Positions 42,713 through 51,187 of a DNA stretch of 64,000 nucleotides are shown here, in pieces. The position numbers were made by a program, and so were the translations under genes. The number at the start of each line of letters is the position of its first letter. The stretch's first letter is position 1. The notes beneath the pieces were generated by a model. That model searched no databases. It had not been told where the DNA came from and saw nothing but the letters and a program-made list of their open reading frames with translations. Location of the stretch: assembly GCF_049723905.1 (NCBI RefSeq), contig NZ_JBJKFD010000001.1, positions 3,782,001 to 3,846,000 on the forward strand, read 5' to 3'. Source of the DNA: G963665185 sp049723905. GTDB lineage: Bacteria > Desulfobacterota > Desulfovibrionia > Desulfovibrionales > Desulfovibrionaceae.

Positions 42713-42725
42713 GGACAGTCACCTA
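42713..42725 (+). repeat. Left inverted repeat flanking the RAYT gene
   Basis: GGACAGTCACCTA, the inverse of TAGGTGACAGTCC at 43351-43363 with one mismatch. The pair brackets the RAYT gene almost exactly. Confidence 0.7.
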
Positions 42726-43342
42726 TCTTTCTTCTTGGGACCGGGCTTCTGAGGTCGCACATCCTTTCCGAGCACGCGCTGGAGCCGGTCAAAGAATGCT
42801 TTGTCGCCCAATGGTCTGCCGGTCCGGCTATGTTTTTGGATTGCTTCCTGGTCTTCGGGACTGATGGAATCTGAAAGAAAGCTTTTCCAGTTTGGTATTC
42901 GGGAAAGGAGGGGAGCCACCTTGACCACGAGATCGTCCTTTGTGGCAAGGTGAGCCCTGGCGCTGCTCCATTTGTATTCCGAAGGATCGCCGACCATGCC
43001 AGCCCGGACCGGGTTGAGCTCGATGTACCGTGCGGCCGCAAGAAGATGGGCCTCATCCATGACATATGAGGCAAACCTTGCCTGCCACAAATGGCCTGTC
43101 CACCCCTCTCTCTTGTTGATGTGCGCCGTGTAGCGCTTGTGCGTCTGCCCAAGAGCAAGGCGCAACCCCGATTCCGTGGCTGGCACGAGGATAAGATGCA
43201 CATGGTTGGTCATCAGGCAATATGCCCACACCTCCACGGCATGCTCCTCACACCGCTCCCGCAAAAGATCAAGGTATCGACAGTAATCGTCCTCGCAGAA
43301 GAAAGTGGGCAGACGACGATTTCCGCGCTGGATCGCATGGTG
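42719..43342 (-). CDS. REP-associated tyrosine transposase (RAYT, Y1_Tnp family), N-terminally short
   Basis: The frame has the Y1 transposase HUH motif MTNHVHLILVPA, the RGNRRLPTFFCEDDY N-terminal segment, KRYTAHINKREGWTGHLWQARFAS with the catalytic-tyrosine region (SYVMDEAHLLAAARYIELNPVRAG), and a basic C-terminus. The family's usual first ~15 residues (MPRK…) are missing because a stop lies just before HHAIQRGN; the first ATG is at 43264, after the RGN motif. It is therefore either 5'-truncated or started from a non-ATG codon. RAYTs act on REP hairpins; inverted repeats flank this gene. Confidence 0.75.
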   Translation of the reverse strand, partial: HHAIQRGNRRLPTFFCEDDYCRYLDLLRERCEEHAVEVWAYCLMTNHVHLILVPATESGLRLALGQTHKRYTAHINKREGWTGHLWQARFASYVMDEAHLLAAARYIELNPVRAGMVGDPSEYKWSSARAHLATKDDLVVKVAPLLSRIPNWKSFLSDSISPEDQEAIQKHSRTGRPLGDKAFFDRLQRVLGKDVRPQKPGPKKKDR

Positions 43343-43350
43343 TCAATAAG

Positions 43351-43363
43351 TAGGTGACAGTCC
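43351..43363 (-). repeat. Right inverted repeat flanking the RAYT gene
   Basis: TAGGTGACAGTCC, inverse partner of 42713-42725. Sequences of the form GGACTGTCACCTA are commonly seen at RAYT loci and may be the hairpin target of the protein. Confidence 0.65.
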
Positions 43364-43896
43364 CTATAATTCCTATAATTCCAAAGTCTTTGGTTCAAGG
43401 ATCAATGATTCCCAGTTGCAATACAACGTTTTCTAACGTGAGTGATATGTTAAAAAAAGAGTACCTCTTGAGCCACCGGAATTCATCCACGAAATCCTAG
43501 ACAGAGAATTTGGGCCCCTCACATCCCAAGGCCGCCCATTCAACCAACCTGGAATACCTTTAATCCTTTCTGTCCAAAATCCAGAGATAATCCCAAAAAC
43601 ACGCCCACCCCCTTAAACATTTCCCCTAGCCCGCTCTCCATATAAGATGGTAGGAAACGACAATGGCAATTCCCATCATAAATGGGGCCATTGGCGGCTT
43701 GTAACCGGGCAGGAATCAATCTGCTTGGTCTGGTGGGGCGGGAAAAGCCGTTCCGTAAGCGCGTGAGCAAATTGCCCGGGCACAGGCCGGGGGGCCATGG
43801 GGGGCCAGACTATCGGACATCTGGCCCGCTACATCTTAGTACAGATTATTACAGAGGCTGCCCATGTCGTGTGCGTATCGGAAAGCGGAAGATGGC
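43364..43896. other. Non-coding stretch before the XRE regulator
   Basis: No gene is recognised over about 530 bases. A GGGCCAGA / TCTGGCCC inverted repeat at 43802-43827 may end the XRE gene transcript. The remainder is C-rich with no long frame resembling a known protein. Confidence 0.5.
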
Positions 43897-44796
43897 CTAC
43901 AGGCCGAGAGTCTCGAAAAGGTACTTGGCCGCGCGTTCGCCTTTCAGGCTGCGTTCCCACAGCTGGAAGGTCAGGTCGTTGTGCAGGCGTACCGACTCCG
44001 GGGCCGAGGAAATGGTTGCCACGCCGATGCGGATGTTGGCGAACGAGCCCAGCTTGTAGGGGCTTACCGCAACCTCGGAATGTTCGGCCTGTTTGAAAAT
44101 CTGGAAGCTGGCACCCGGGGCGGAGTCCACCAGCACGCCGATCTGCACGCCCATGGGCTGTTCGTACAGCAGGCTTATGATGTTCACCACTTCGTCTTTG
44201 GCGGCCTGCATCCGGTCTGCCAGATTCACTCCCTGCGGATTGCTGCATCCGATGAACCCGGTTTTATAAAAGTATTCCAGCTCGGCCGCCGAGATAAGGC
44301 TGATGATGTGGGGCTTGCGTTCCTGGAAGCTTTTTTTGCGGGCTTTCAGGATTTTCAGAATCTTCTCAATTTCGAGAATGAACTGGTCGCGGCCTTCCAC
44401 ATCGTGCGGAATGCTTTCGGCCAGCACGTCGGCAAGGATGGTGTCGTAGCGGTCCGTGGTCAGCAGGTAGGAGATGGGACCGAACAGAACGCTCAGCTGT
44501 TCCGCGGTTTCCTCCAGCTGGCGCATGCGTTCAAAGAACCCCAGGGCGGAGGAGAAGTATTCCACTCCCACGCCAAGGAGCGATTCCAGTGAAACCTGGA
44601 GCAAATCCGCAATTTTTCCCAATACATCCACGCGAATGGGCTGGCCGGACTCGTAGCGGTAAATTGCGGCACGGGATATGCCTGTACTTACGGCAACTTC
44701 TTCGGGAGTGAGATTTTTGCCGATTCTGTATGCTTTCAGGCGTTCGCCAAGGTGAGCGATGGCGTCAGATTGAGAGAGAGTATCATTTTTGCTCAT
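43897..44796 (-). CDS. XRE-family transcriptional regulator with C-terminal ligand domain
   Basis: A 299-residue protein with an N-terminal Cro/CI helix-turn-helix (residues ~18-75: LKAYRIGKNLTPEEVAVSTGISRAAIYRYESG). The C-terminal ~200 residues form a sensor region of unknown family (LGFFERMRQLEETAEQLSVLFGP, EKILKILKARKKSFQERKP). It is divergent from the TRAP/pyrimidine cassette and separated by 144 bases containing two palindromes and both promoters, so it is the likely local regulator, probably binding the transported substrate. Confidence 0.88.
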   Translation of the reverse strand: MSKNDTLSQSDAIAHLGERLKAYRIGKNLTPEEVAVSTGISRAAIYRYESGQPIRVDVLGKIADLLQVSLESLLGVGVEYFSSALGFFERMRQLEETAEQLSVLFGPISYLLTTDRYDTILADVLAESIPHDVEGRDQFILEIEKILKILKARKKSFQERKPHIISLISAAELEYFYKTGFIGCSNPQGVNLADRMQAAKDEVVNIISLLYEQPMGVQIGVLVDSAPGASFQIFKQAEHSEVAVSPYKLGSFANIRIGVATISSAPESVRLHNDLTFQLWERSLKGERAAKYLFETLGL

Positions 44797-44839
44797 GGTT
44801 TTAAGTTTCTACAAAAATGTTCACTTTGAGTCAAGATTT

Positions 44840-44871
44840 TATCAAAAATGATATGCGTCTCAAAAATGAGA
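44840..44871. promoter_or_regulatory. Paired palindromes between XRE gene and TRAP operon (operators)
   Basis: TATCA-AAAA-TGATA (44840-44853) and TCTCA-AAAA-TGAGA (44858-44871) are perfect 5-bp inverted repeats with identical A4 centres, 18 bp centre to centre. They lie between the two divergent promoters, as expected for the XRE regulator's operators. Confidence 0.75.
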
Positions 44872-44879
44872 TAATTTTC

Positions 44880-44907
44880 TTGACTTGGATTGACAGACTG
44901 GTAGCGT
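44880..44907 (+). promoter_or_regulatory. Promoter of the TRAP/pyrimidine operon
   Basis: TTGACT (44880-44885), 16-bp spacer, TAGCGT (44902-44907). On the opposite strand TTGACT-N17-TAGAAA faces the XRE gene. The palindromes sit directly upstream of both. Confidence 0.55.
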
Positions 44908-44940
44908 ACCGAAACTTCATCATTATGTAGGAGAATTAGG

Positions 44941-45969
44941 ATGAAATCGTTAAATTCCGTTTCCCGAAAGATTGTCGGTTTGGCTCTGGTCGCGCTGCTG
45001 GTAGGTATGGGTGCCACCGCGCAGGCTGCCACCTACGTGGCGAAAATAGGTCACCTGGAATCCGCCCAGCAGTCACGCAACACCCTTCTGGTAAAGGTTG
45101 CGAAACTGGTCAAGGAGCGCACCAACGGTGACGTGGAATTTCAGATTTATCCCCAGGGCCAGCTGGGCGGACAGCGGCAGATGAACGAAGGCGTTCAGCT
45201 GGGCGCCATCGAGGGCACCATTGCCCCGGCCGCGTTTTTGGGCGGCTTCAATCCTCTGGTTTCCATCCTGGACGTGCCGTACCTGTACCCGGATGACGAC
45301 GCCCGTTCCCAGAAGCTGCGCGAAAGCAAGTTCGGCAAGATGCTGCTGGACAGCTTTGCCGACAAGGGCGTTGTCGCCATCACCCTCTGGCCCAACGGCC
45401 GCAAGTGCTTTTCTTCCAACAAGCCCATCTCCACCATCGACGACTTTGCCGGGCAGAAGTTCCGCGTCATGGATTCCAAAATCCTGATCGAACAGTTCAA
45501 GGCTCTGGGCGCTTCCGCCGTAGCCCTGCCGTTCAGCGAACTCTACACCGCCCTGCAGACCGGCGTTGTGGATGGCGAGGAAAACCCCCTCGATACCATC
45601 CAGCGCATGAAGTATTTTGAAGTGCAGAAGAACTTCGTCATTTCCTACCACGGCCTGATGGAGGACTTTGTCCTGTTCAACCAGATGTGGTGGGAAAGCC
45701 TGCCCGAGAAGTACCGCACCATCATCACGGACGCCTTTCTGGAAGTCATCCCCGAGCTGGTTGCGCACAAGGCCAAGTCTGTTCAGGCGGCTCTGGACGA
45801 AATCAAGTCCCACGACGTCAATGTCGAGGTGCTTACTGCCGAGCAGAAAGCCAAGTTCCGCGCCAAGATGTTCCAGCCTTCCATGGACGTGTTCCTGTCC
45901 CAGACGGGCGACGCGGGCAAGAAGCTTTATGACGTCTACACCGAAGAATACAACAATATAATGAAGTAG
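44941..45969 (+). CDS. TRAP transporter substrate-binding protein (DctP family)
   Basis: A 342-residue periplasmic receptor with a Sec signal (VGLALVALLVGMGATAQAA). DctP hallmarks: a KVAKLVKERTNGDVEFQIYPQGQLG stretch, the conserved substrate-carboxylate Arg region FRVMDSKILIEQFKALGASAVALPFSELYTALQTGVVDGEENP. It captures an organic acid and delivers it to the DctQM permease encoded next. The downstream amidase, dihydroorotase and PRTase genes suggest orotate, dihydroorotate or N-carbamoyl-aspartate as ligand; this is inferred from neighbourhood only. Confidence 0.93.
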   Translation: MKSLNSVSRKIVGLALVALLVGMGATAQAATYVAKIGHLESAQQSRNTLLVKVAKLVKERTNGDVEFQIYPQGQLGGQRQMNEGVQLGAIEGTIAPAAFLGGFNPLVSILDVPYLYPDDDARSQKLRESKFGKMLLDSFADKGVVAITLWPNGRKCFSSNKPISTIDDFAGQKFRVMDSKILIEQFKALGASAVALPFSELYTALQTGVVDGEENPLDTIQRMKYFEVQKNFVISYHGLMEDFVLFNQMWWESLPEKYRTIITDAFLEVIPELVAHKAKSVQAALDEIKSHDVNVEVLTAEQKAKFRAKMFQPSMDVFLSQTGDAGKKLYDVYTEEYNNIMK

Positions 45970-46032
45970 CTGCGGCTGCTTGTAACCGAAAGTGTCGATT
46001 CCGGGTGCGCCCGGATTGTTCTGGAGAAGACA

Positions 46033-46536
46033 ATGTTCCTTTTGAACGCACTGCGAAAAATTGAGCGGATTTTTCTCGTAACGGTGTTCTCGCTCATGGT
46101 CATCATGTTCTTTCTGAACGTGGTGGCCAGAGAGGTGGGAGGCCCCATTTCGAACAACCTCTCCTGGATAGAGGAAGCGGTCCGCCTCATGAATCTCTTT
46201 TTGGTTTTCGGCGCGTTGGGTCTTGCGCTGGAGCGCGGCATGCACGTCGGAATCGACACTTTCAGAGACAGGCTCCCGGACGGGCTCAGAAAGCCCCTGC
46301 TGAAACTCATAGACTTCGGCGGCCTGTGCTTTTCGGTCTATCTGGTCTGGCAGGCGTGGATACTGGTAAGGTTCGTTTTGCGAACCAACCAGATAAGCCC
46401 GACCCTCGGCATCAAAATGGGCTGGATATACATGGCCCCGGTTATGGGTTTTACCCTGCTGGGACTGCGCTATCTGCTCAGCCTTACCGGCTTTATCAAC
46501 CGGTTTGATCAGAACAAGTCCGAGGAGGAGGCGTAA
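46033..46536 (+). CDS. TRAP transporter small membrane subunit (DctQ family)
   Basis: A 167-residue protein with four hydrophobic spans (VFSLMVIMFFLNVVARE, LFLVFGALGLALERG, GLCFSVYLVWQAWILV, MAPVMGFTLLGLRYLLSL) and the DctQ motif WIEEAVRL between spans one and two. It partners DctM in Na+-coupled uptake. It overlaps the large-subunit start (TAATG) by one base. Confidence 0.92.
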   Translation: MFLLNALRKIERIFLVTVFSLMVIMFFLNVVAREVGGPISNNLSWIEEAVRLMNLFLVFGALGLALERGMHVGIDTFRDRLPDGLRKPLLKLIDFGGLCFSVYLVWQAWILVRFVLRTNQISPTLGIKMGWIYMAPVMGFTLLGLRYLLSLTGFINRFDQNKSEEEA

Positions 46537-47816
46537 TGCTTGCCGTCATTGCCCTTATTGCGGTGGTCCTGCTGTTTGCCGGGTTCGAGATGTTTCTCGT
46601 GCTGGGCGGCCCCACACTGCTTATCAAAGCGTCTTTTTACCCCAGCATCCCAAATCCGGTCATCATTCAAAAGCTGGTCGGCGGTATCAACCACACCACG
46701 CTGCTGGCCATTCCCTTTTTCATTCTGGCCGCCCACCTCATGGGCTCCGGGCAAATCGCCAAGCAGCTGACCAACTGCGTCCGGTTGCTTATCGGCCGCA
46801 CTCCCGGCGGCGTGGGCCATACCGTCGTGGGCGGTTCCATGGCCTTTGGTTCGGTCTCGGGCTCCGCACCTGCCACGGTTGCCGCCATGGGCGGCATGCT
46901 TTACCCGGAAATGCGCAAAAGCGGGTTTTCGGAAAAGTTCAGCCTGGGGCTTATTGTTTCCAGCGCGGAAACCGCCCTGCTTATTCCGCCCTCCATTACC
47001 TTCATCATCTATGGCTGGATAACCGGCACCTCCATTGCCAAGCTGTTTGCCGGCGGCATTGCCGTGGGGCTGTTCCTGGGCCTGGCCTTTTCGGTCATGG
47101 TCTGGCTGGAAGCCCGCCTCAAGGGCATTGCCCCCAACGAAAAAACCTCGTTCCGCGAAAAGTGGGAGGGCATCCGTTCCGCGGGTTGGGCGCTGGGCAT
47201 GCCCGTCATCATTCTGGGCGGCATCTATTCCGGCTTTTTCACTCCTACCGAGGCCGCAGCGGCAAGCGTTGTCTACGCGGTTTTCGTGGAGGCGGTGGTC
47301 TACCGGGAATTCACCTGGAAAAAGCTCTTCGACGTGGTGGAAAAGAGCGCCGTTGCCACGGCCATTATTTTCGTTCTGCTGGCCGTTGGCGGGCTGCTCT
47401 CCTTTTTCGTCACCCTGGGCCAGGTGCCCACGCACATCACGAACTTTCTGCACGCCGCCAATGCGGGGCTCATCACCTTCCTCATCTTCGTCAACATCTG
47501 CTTTCTCATCGCGGGCATGTTCATCGATCCCAACTCGGCGCAGCTCCTTCTGGTGCCGCCGCTTTTCCCGGTCGCCCAAGCATTGGGGGTCGATCCGGTC
47601 CACTTTGGCATGATCGTCACCCTGAACATCAGCCTGGGCATGATAACACCGCCGTTCGGCCTGGATATATTTGTGGCCGCGTCCACGCTGGGCAAGCCGG
47701 TTATGACCATCATCAAGGGGGTCTGGCCGTTCGTGGTGGTGAACATTCTGGTGCTGCTGGTGGTTACCTACGTGCCGGGGCTGTCCATGTTTATTCCCAA
47801 TCTCATTTTCAACTGA
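46536..47816 (+). CDS. TRAP transporter large permease subunit (DctM family)
   Basis: A 426-residue protein with about 12 membrane spans. Family signatures include ILAAHLMGSGQIAKQL, GSVSGSAPATVAAMG, SAETALLIPPSITFIIYG and GMFIDPNSAQLLLVPPLFP and TLNISLGMITPPFGLDIFV. It is the transport channel of the TRAP system. The following gene starts 132 bases later; a promoter there cannot be excluded. Confidence 0.94.
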   Translation: MLAVIALIAVVLLFAGFEMFLVLGGPTLLIKASFYPSIPNPVIIQKLVGGINHTTLLAIPFFILAAHLMGSGQIAKQLTNCVRLLIGRTPGGVGHTVVGGSMAFGSVSGSAPATVAAMGGMLYPEMRKSGFSEKFSLGLIVSSAETALLIPPSITFIIYGWITGTSIAKLFAGGIAVGLFLGLAFSVMVWLEARLKGIAPNEKTSFREKWEGIRSAGWALGMPVIILGGIYSGFFTPTEAAAASVVYAVFVEAVVYREFTWKKLFDVVEKSAVATAIIFVLLAVGGLLSFFVTLGQVPTHITNFLHAANAGLITFLIFVNICFLIAGMFIDPNSAQLLLVPPLFPVAQALGVDPVHFGMIVTLNISLGMITPPFGLDIFVAASTLGKPVMTIIKGVWPFVVVNILVLLVVTYVPGLSMFIPNLIFN

Positions 47817-47947
47817 GCCGGTCGCCCGTTTCGGACTGTGTGCGCGCAATGGGCCCGGGTTTTCCCGGAATGGGGTGAGCGTTTGGGAGCAACAATGCCT
47901 TGCCCTTTGCGGGGCGGTAAATGTCTTCAGATTGTTGGGAGTCGCGG

Positions 47948-49216
47948 ATGTCTATGACCACTGAATTTGCAACATACGCGCAGAAATTGTTCGACGATGT
48001 CGCGCAGCTGGGCACCGATACCCTTGGTGTCAGCCGTCCCGCCTACTCGGCCACGGAAACCCGTGTGCTGGAATATCTGCAGCGGGAGGCCCAAGCGCAC
48101 GGCATACTGACCATGCGGGATGCGGGCGACAACCTGCTTTTTTCGCTCCCCGAAGAGGCCGAGGCCGAACGGTTCGTGCTGGTCGGCTCGCATGTGGACT
48201 CTGTTCCCCAGGGTGGCAACTACGATGGTCTGGCCGGAGTCGCGGCCGGGCTGTTCTGTCTTATCAAGGCGCGGGAAGAGGGCAGGCGCTTTGCCCGGCC
48301 CGTGCGGGTCATTGCCATGCGTGCCGAGGAAAGCCACTGGTTCGGCCCCTGTTACATCGGTTCCAAAAGTCTGACCGGACAGTTGGGCAAGGCCGAGCTG
48401 GCTGCCAAACACCGGGAGGACGGCCGTACCCTTGAAAGCCACATGCGCGATCTGTCCATAGACGTGGATTCGATTCTGGCGGGCAAGCCGCTGCTGTGCA
48501 TGGACTCGGTGCTGGAATACATCGAGGTGCACATAGAGCAGGGCCCCATGCTGGTTGAGAAGCGGCTCCCCGTGGCCGTTGTTTCGGGCATACGCGGCAA
48601 CTTCCGCCACAAGAAGATTACCTGCATCGGCGAGGCGGGCCACTCCGGCGCCGTGCCCCGCGCCTACCGTCACGATCCCGTCTTTGCCCTGGCCGATCTG
48701 CTTTCGCGCCTGGACGACAGCTGGCTGACCATTCTGCAAAAGGGCGACGACCTGGTGCTGACCTCGGGCATGGTCGCCACCGACCCGCAGACCCATTCCC
48801 TGTCGCGTATTCCCGGCAAGATCACCTTCAGCTTCGATTGCCGCAGCCAGTCCGACACGGCTCTGGAAGGAATGCGCGTATTGCTCCGGGAGGAAATGGA
48901 GCAGGTGGAGAACACCCGCCGGGTGCGCTTTGAGCTGGACGAGGAAATGTCCTCGGCACCGGCCCTTATGGCGGAAAGCGTTATCCAAAGCCTCCGGAAG
49001 GCCATGGTCCAAACCGGGCTGGAACCGTTTGTCATGCCGTCCGGCGGCGGACACGATGCAGCCATTTTCGCCAACGCGGGGGTGCCCAGCGGCATGATTT
49101 TTCTGCGCAACCGCAACGGTTCGCACAACCCGGAAGAAGCCCTTGATATGGCGGATTTTCTTTTGGGTGCGGAAGTTTTGTACAACCACCTGACGGTGAC
49201 GGGGGGAGCGGCATGA
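47948..49216 (+). CDS. Zn-dependent hydantoinase/carbamoylase-family amidase (M20 fold)
   Basis: A 422-residue M20-type amidase; ATG at 47948 follows GGGAG. Metal ligands are recognisable in GSHVDSVPQGGNYDG (His/Asp), RAEESHWFGPCYIGSKS (Glu), HIEQGPMLVEKRLPVAVV (His-x-Glu-Gln-Gly-Pro, a carbamoylase/allantoate amidohydrolase signature) and the C-terminal SGGGHDAAIF (His). The family hydrolyses N-carbamoyl amino acids (L-carbamoylases, ureidopropionase, ureidosuccinase) or allantoate. Its stop overlaps the dihydroorotase ATG by 4 bases, so N-carbamoyl-L-aspartate, the product of dihydroorotase run in reverse, is the most sensible substrate here. Confidence 0.88.
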   Translation: MSMTTEFATYAQKLFDDVAQLGTDTLGVSRPAYSATETRVLEYLQREAQAHGILTMRDAGDNLLFSLPEEAEAERFVLVGSHVDSVPQGGNYDGLAGVAAGLFCLIKAREEGRRFARPVRVIAMRAEESHWFGPCYIGSKSLTGQLGKAELAAKHREDGRTLESHMRDLSIDVDSILAGKPLLCMDSVLEYIEVHIEQGPMLVEKRLPVAVVSGIRGNFRHKKITCIGEAGHSGAVPRAYRHDPVFALADLLSRLDDSWLTILQKGDDLVLTSGMVATDPQTHSLSRIPGKITFSFDCRSQSDTALEGMRVLLREEMEQVENTRRVRFELDEEMSSAPALMAESVIQSLRKAMVQTGLEPFVMPSGGGHDAAIFANAGVPSGMIFLRNRNGSHNPEEALDMADFLLGAEVLYNHLTVTGGAA

Positions 49217-50286
49217 GCACAACCAGACTGACCATACGCAGACCGGACGACTGGCATGTCCATTTTCGCGACAACGACATGCTGCGCGCCGTGGCACCAT
49301 GCACCGCACGTCACTTCGGCCGGGCCATTGTCATGCCCAACATCGTCCCCCCGGTAACGACCACAGCCTTGGCCGCAGCCTATCGGCAGCGCATACTTGA
49401 CGCTATTCACGAGGCCATGCCCGGCGACAGCCGTTTTGAGCCGTACATGACGCTCTACCTCACCGAGTCCACCACACGGGAGGAGATCGTACGGGCCGCG
49501 GCCTCCGGATTCATCAAGGCCGTGAAACTTTTTCCAGCGGGCGCAACCACCAATTCCGAAAACGGCGTCCGCGACATGGATAAGGTCATGCCCGTGTTCG
49601 AGCAGATGGTCGCATCGGGGCTGCCCCTTTCCGTGCACGGCGAAGTGGCCGATGCCGAGGTGGACATTTTCGACCGGGAAGCGGTATTTATCGACCGGGT
49701 TCTGGACCCGCTCAGGAAACGTCTGCCGGAACTGCGCATCATTCTGGAACACGTTACTTCAGCCGTGGCCGTGGACTATGTGCAAAGTGCCGGGCACAAT
49801 CTGGCCGCCACCATCACCCCGCACCACCTTGTACTCACCCGCAATGCCATGCTGGCGGGCGGCTTTCGGCCTCATTACTATTGCCTGCCCGTGGCCAAAC
49901 GGGCAGAAGACCGGAGCGCGGTGCGCAAGGCCGCGGTTTCCGGCGACGCACGCTTTTTCTTTGGGTCGGATTCGGCCCCGCATCCGCGGCAGGCCAAGGA
50001 ATGCGCCAAGGGCAGCGGCGGCATCTTCAATGCCCCAACCGCTCTTTCCTGCCTGGCTGGCGTGTTCGAACAGGAAGGCAAATTGGAACACCTGGAATCG
50101 TTTGTTGCCCTGAACGGCCCGGCCTTTTATAACCAGCCAGCAGCTACGGACCGAATCACGCTTTTCCGCCAGGAACAGCCCCTTGAATTTCCCCATCGGA
50201 TACCGACCGCAGATGGCCCGGTCACTGTATTCGATCCTGGCTTTCCCCTCCACTGGCAGGTCGAAGACCATGGCGAGCCAGAGTGA
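49213..50286 (+). CDS. pyrC: Dihydroorotase (class II, PyrC)
   Basis: A 357-residue amidohydrolase with all ligands of E. coli-type dihydroorotase: DDWHVHFRD (His-x-His), the carboxylated Lys in IKAVKLFPAGATTN, His in LPLSVHGEV, His in IILEHVTS and the metal-bound Asp in FFGSDSAPHPR. It interconverts N-carbamoyl-L-aspartate and dihydroorotate. Its location between an amidase and orotate phosphoribosyltransferase behind a TRAP transporter, rather than with aspartate carbamoyltransferase, suggests salvage or catabolism in addition to de novo synthesis. Confidence 0.94.
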   Translation: MSTTRLTIRRPDDWHVHFRDNDMLRAVAPCTARHFGRAIVMPNIVPPVTTTALAAAYRQRILDAIHEAMPGDSRFEPYMTLYLTESTTREEIVRAAASGFIKAVKLFPAGATTNSENGVRDMDKVMPVFEQMVASGLPLSVHGEVADAEVDIFDREAVFIDRVLDPLRKRLPELRIILEHVTSAVAVDYVQSAGHNLAATITPHHLVLTRNAMLAGGFRPHYYCLPVAKRAEDRSAVRKAAVSGDARFFFGSDSAPHPRQAKECAKGSGGIFNAPTALSCLAGVFEQEGKLEHLESFVALNGPAFYNQPAATDRITLFRQEQPLEFPHRIPTADGPVTVFDPGFPLHWQVEDHGEPE

Positions 50287-50328
50287 GACGGACGGTAGAT
50301 ACTTTTTAATCAACAAACGGAGTTGAAA

Positions 50329-51024
50329 ATGTTTCCTAGCACTTTCCCCCCCCGGGAATTGATGGCCGAAATGACGGCAAAGATGCTGCTTGAGATCAAG
50401 GCCGTGCATTTCCAGGCCGACAAGCCCTACATGTTCACTTCGGGCCTTGCCAGCCCCGTGTACATAGACTGCCGCAAGCTGATTTCCTACCCTCGCATCC
50501 GCAACACGCTGATGGACTTCTGCGTGTCCATTCTGCTGCGCGATGTGGGCTTTGAACAGTTCGACGCCGTTGCCGGTGGCGAAACCGCAGGCATCCCCTT
50601 TGCGGCCTGGATTGCCGACAAGATGAACATCCCCATGCAGTACGTGCGCAAAAAGCCGAAAGGATTCGGCCGCGACGCCCAGATTGAAGGCGATATCTCC
50701 GAAGGACAGCGTGTGCTGCTGGTGGAAGACCTGACCACGGACGGCGGCAGCAAGATCAAGTTCTGCGAGGCCCTCAGGCGGGCCGGAGCGGAGGTACACG
50801 ATGCCTTGGTCGTTTTCTATTACGATATGTTCAAGGAAACGCGGGAAAACCTGCAGCACCACGACCTGCGCCTCCATTGGCTGGCCACATGGTGGGACGT
50901 TTTGGACGTGTGCAAGGAAAACAACTACTTCGACACCAATACCCTGGGCGAAGTCGAATCCTTCCTGAACGAACCGCTGGTCTGGTCCGGCAACCACGGC
51001 GGATCGACCGAAATTGCCAAATAG
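50329..51024 (+). CDS. pyrE: Orotate phosphoribosyltransferase (PyrE)
   Basis: A 231-residue type I PRTase starting at the ATG at 50329. The PRPP-binding loop VLLVEDLTTDGGSK and the FTSGLASPVYIDCRKL segment (orotate/PRPP loop) identify OPRT; YVRKKPKGFGRDAQIEG is the flexible catalytic loop. It converts orotate and PRPP to OMP. It ends the cassette and is followed by a strong terminator. Confidence 0.93.
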   Translation: MFPSTFPPRELMAEMTAKMLLEIKAVHFQADKPYMFTSGLASPVYIDCRKLISYPRIRNTLMDFCVSILLRDVGFEQFDAVAGGETAGIPFAAWIADKMNIPMQYVRKKPKGFGRDAQIEGDISEGQRVLLVEDLTTDGGSKIKFCEALRRAGAEVHDALVVFYYDMFKETRENLQHHDLRLHWLATWWDVLDVCKENNYFDTNTLGEVESFLNEPLVWSGNHGGSTEIAK

Positions 51025-51050
51025 CTTTTTATAAGGCTGTGCAAAGAATC

Positions 51051-51095
51051 AAAGCCCCGGATGTCCTTGGTTGGACGTCCGGGGCTTTGTTTTTT
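51051..51095 (+). terminator. Terminator of the TRAP/pyrimidine operon
   Basis: AAAGCCCCGGA and TCCGGGGCTTT (11 bp) with an extended inner stem (GTCC/GGAC) and a T run. It also lies between convergent genes and can serve the alcohol dehydrogenase side weakly. Confidence 0.9.
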
Positions 51096-51187
51096 GAGGC
51101 ATCTGCCGGGAGAAGAGGGGGCGCCGAGGCGGCCGAGCGGACTCGGCCCCTGGCAGACGGATGTATCCCCGGCAGTTTATTTCAGGG

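Noticed and set aside
45073..46245. Long minus-strand ORF (390 codons) over the TRAP genes
   Set aside because: It is the antisense shadow of dctP in high-GC sequence; the plus strand encodes a clear signal peptide and DctP motifs, and the antisense product has no family features.
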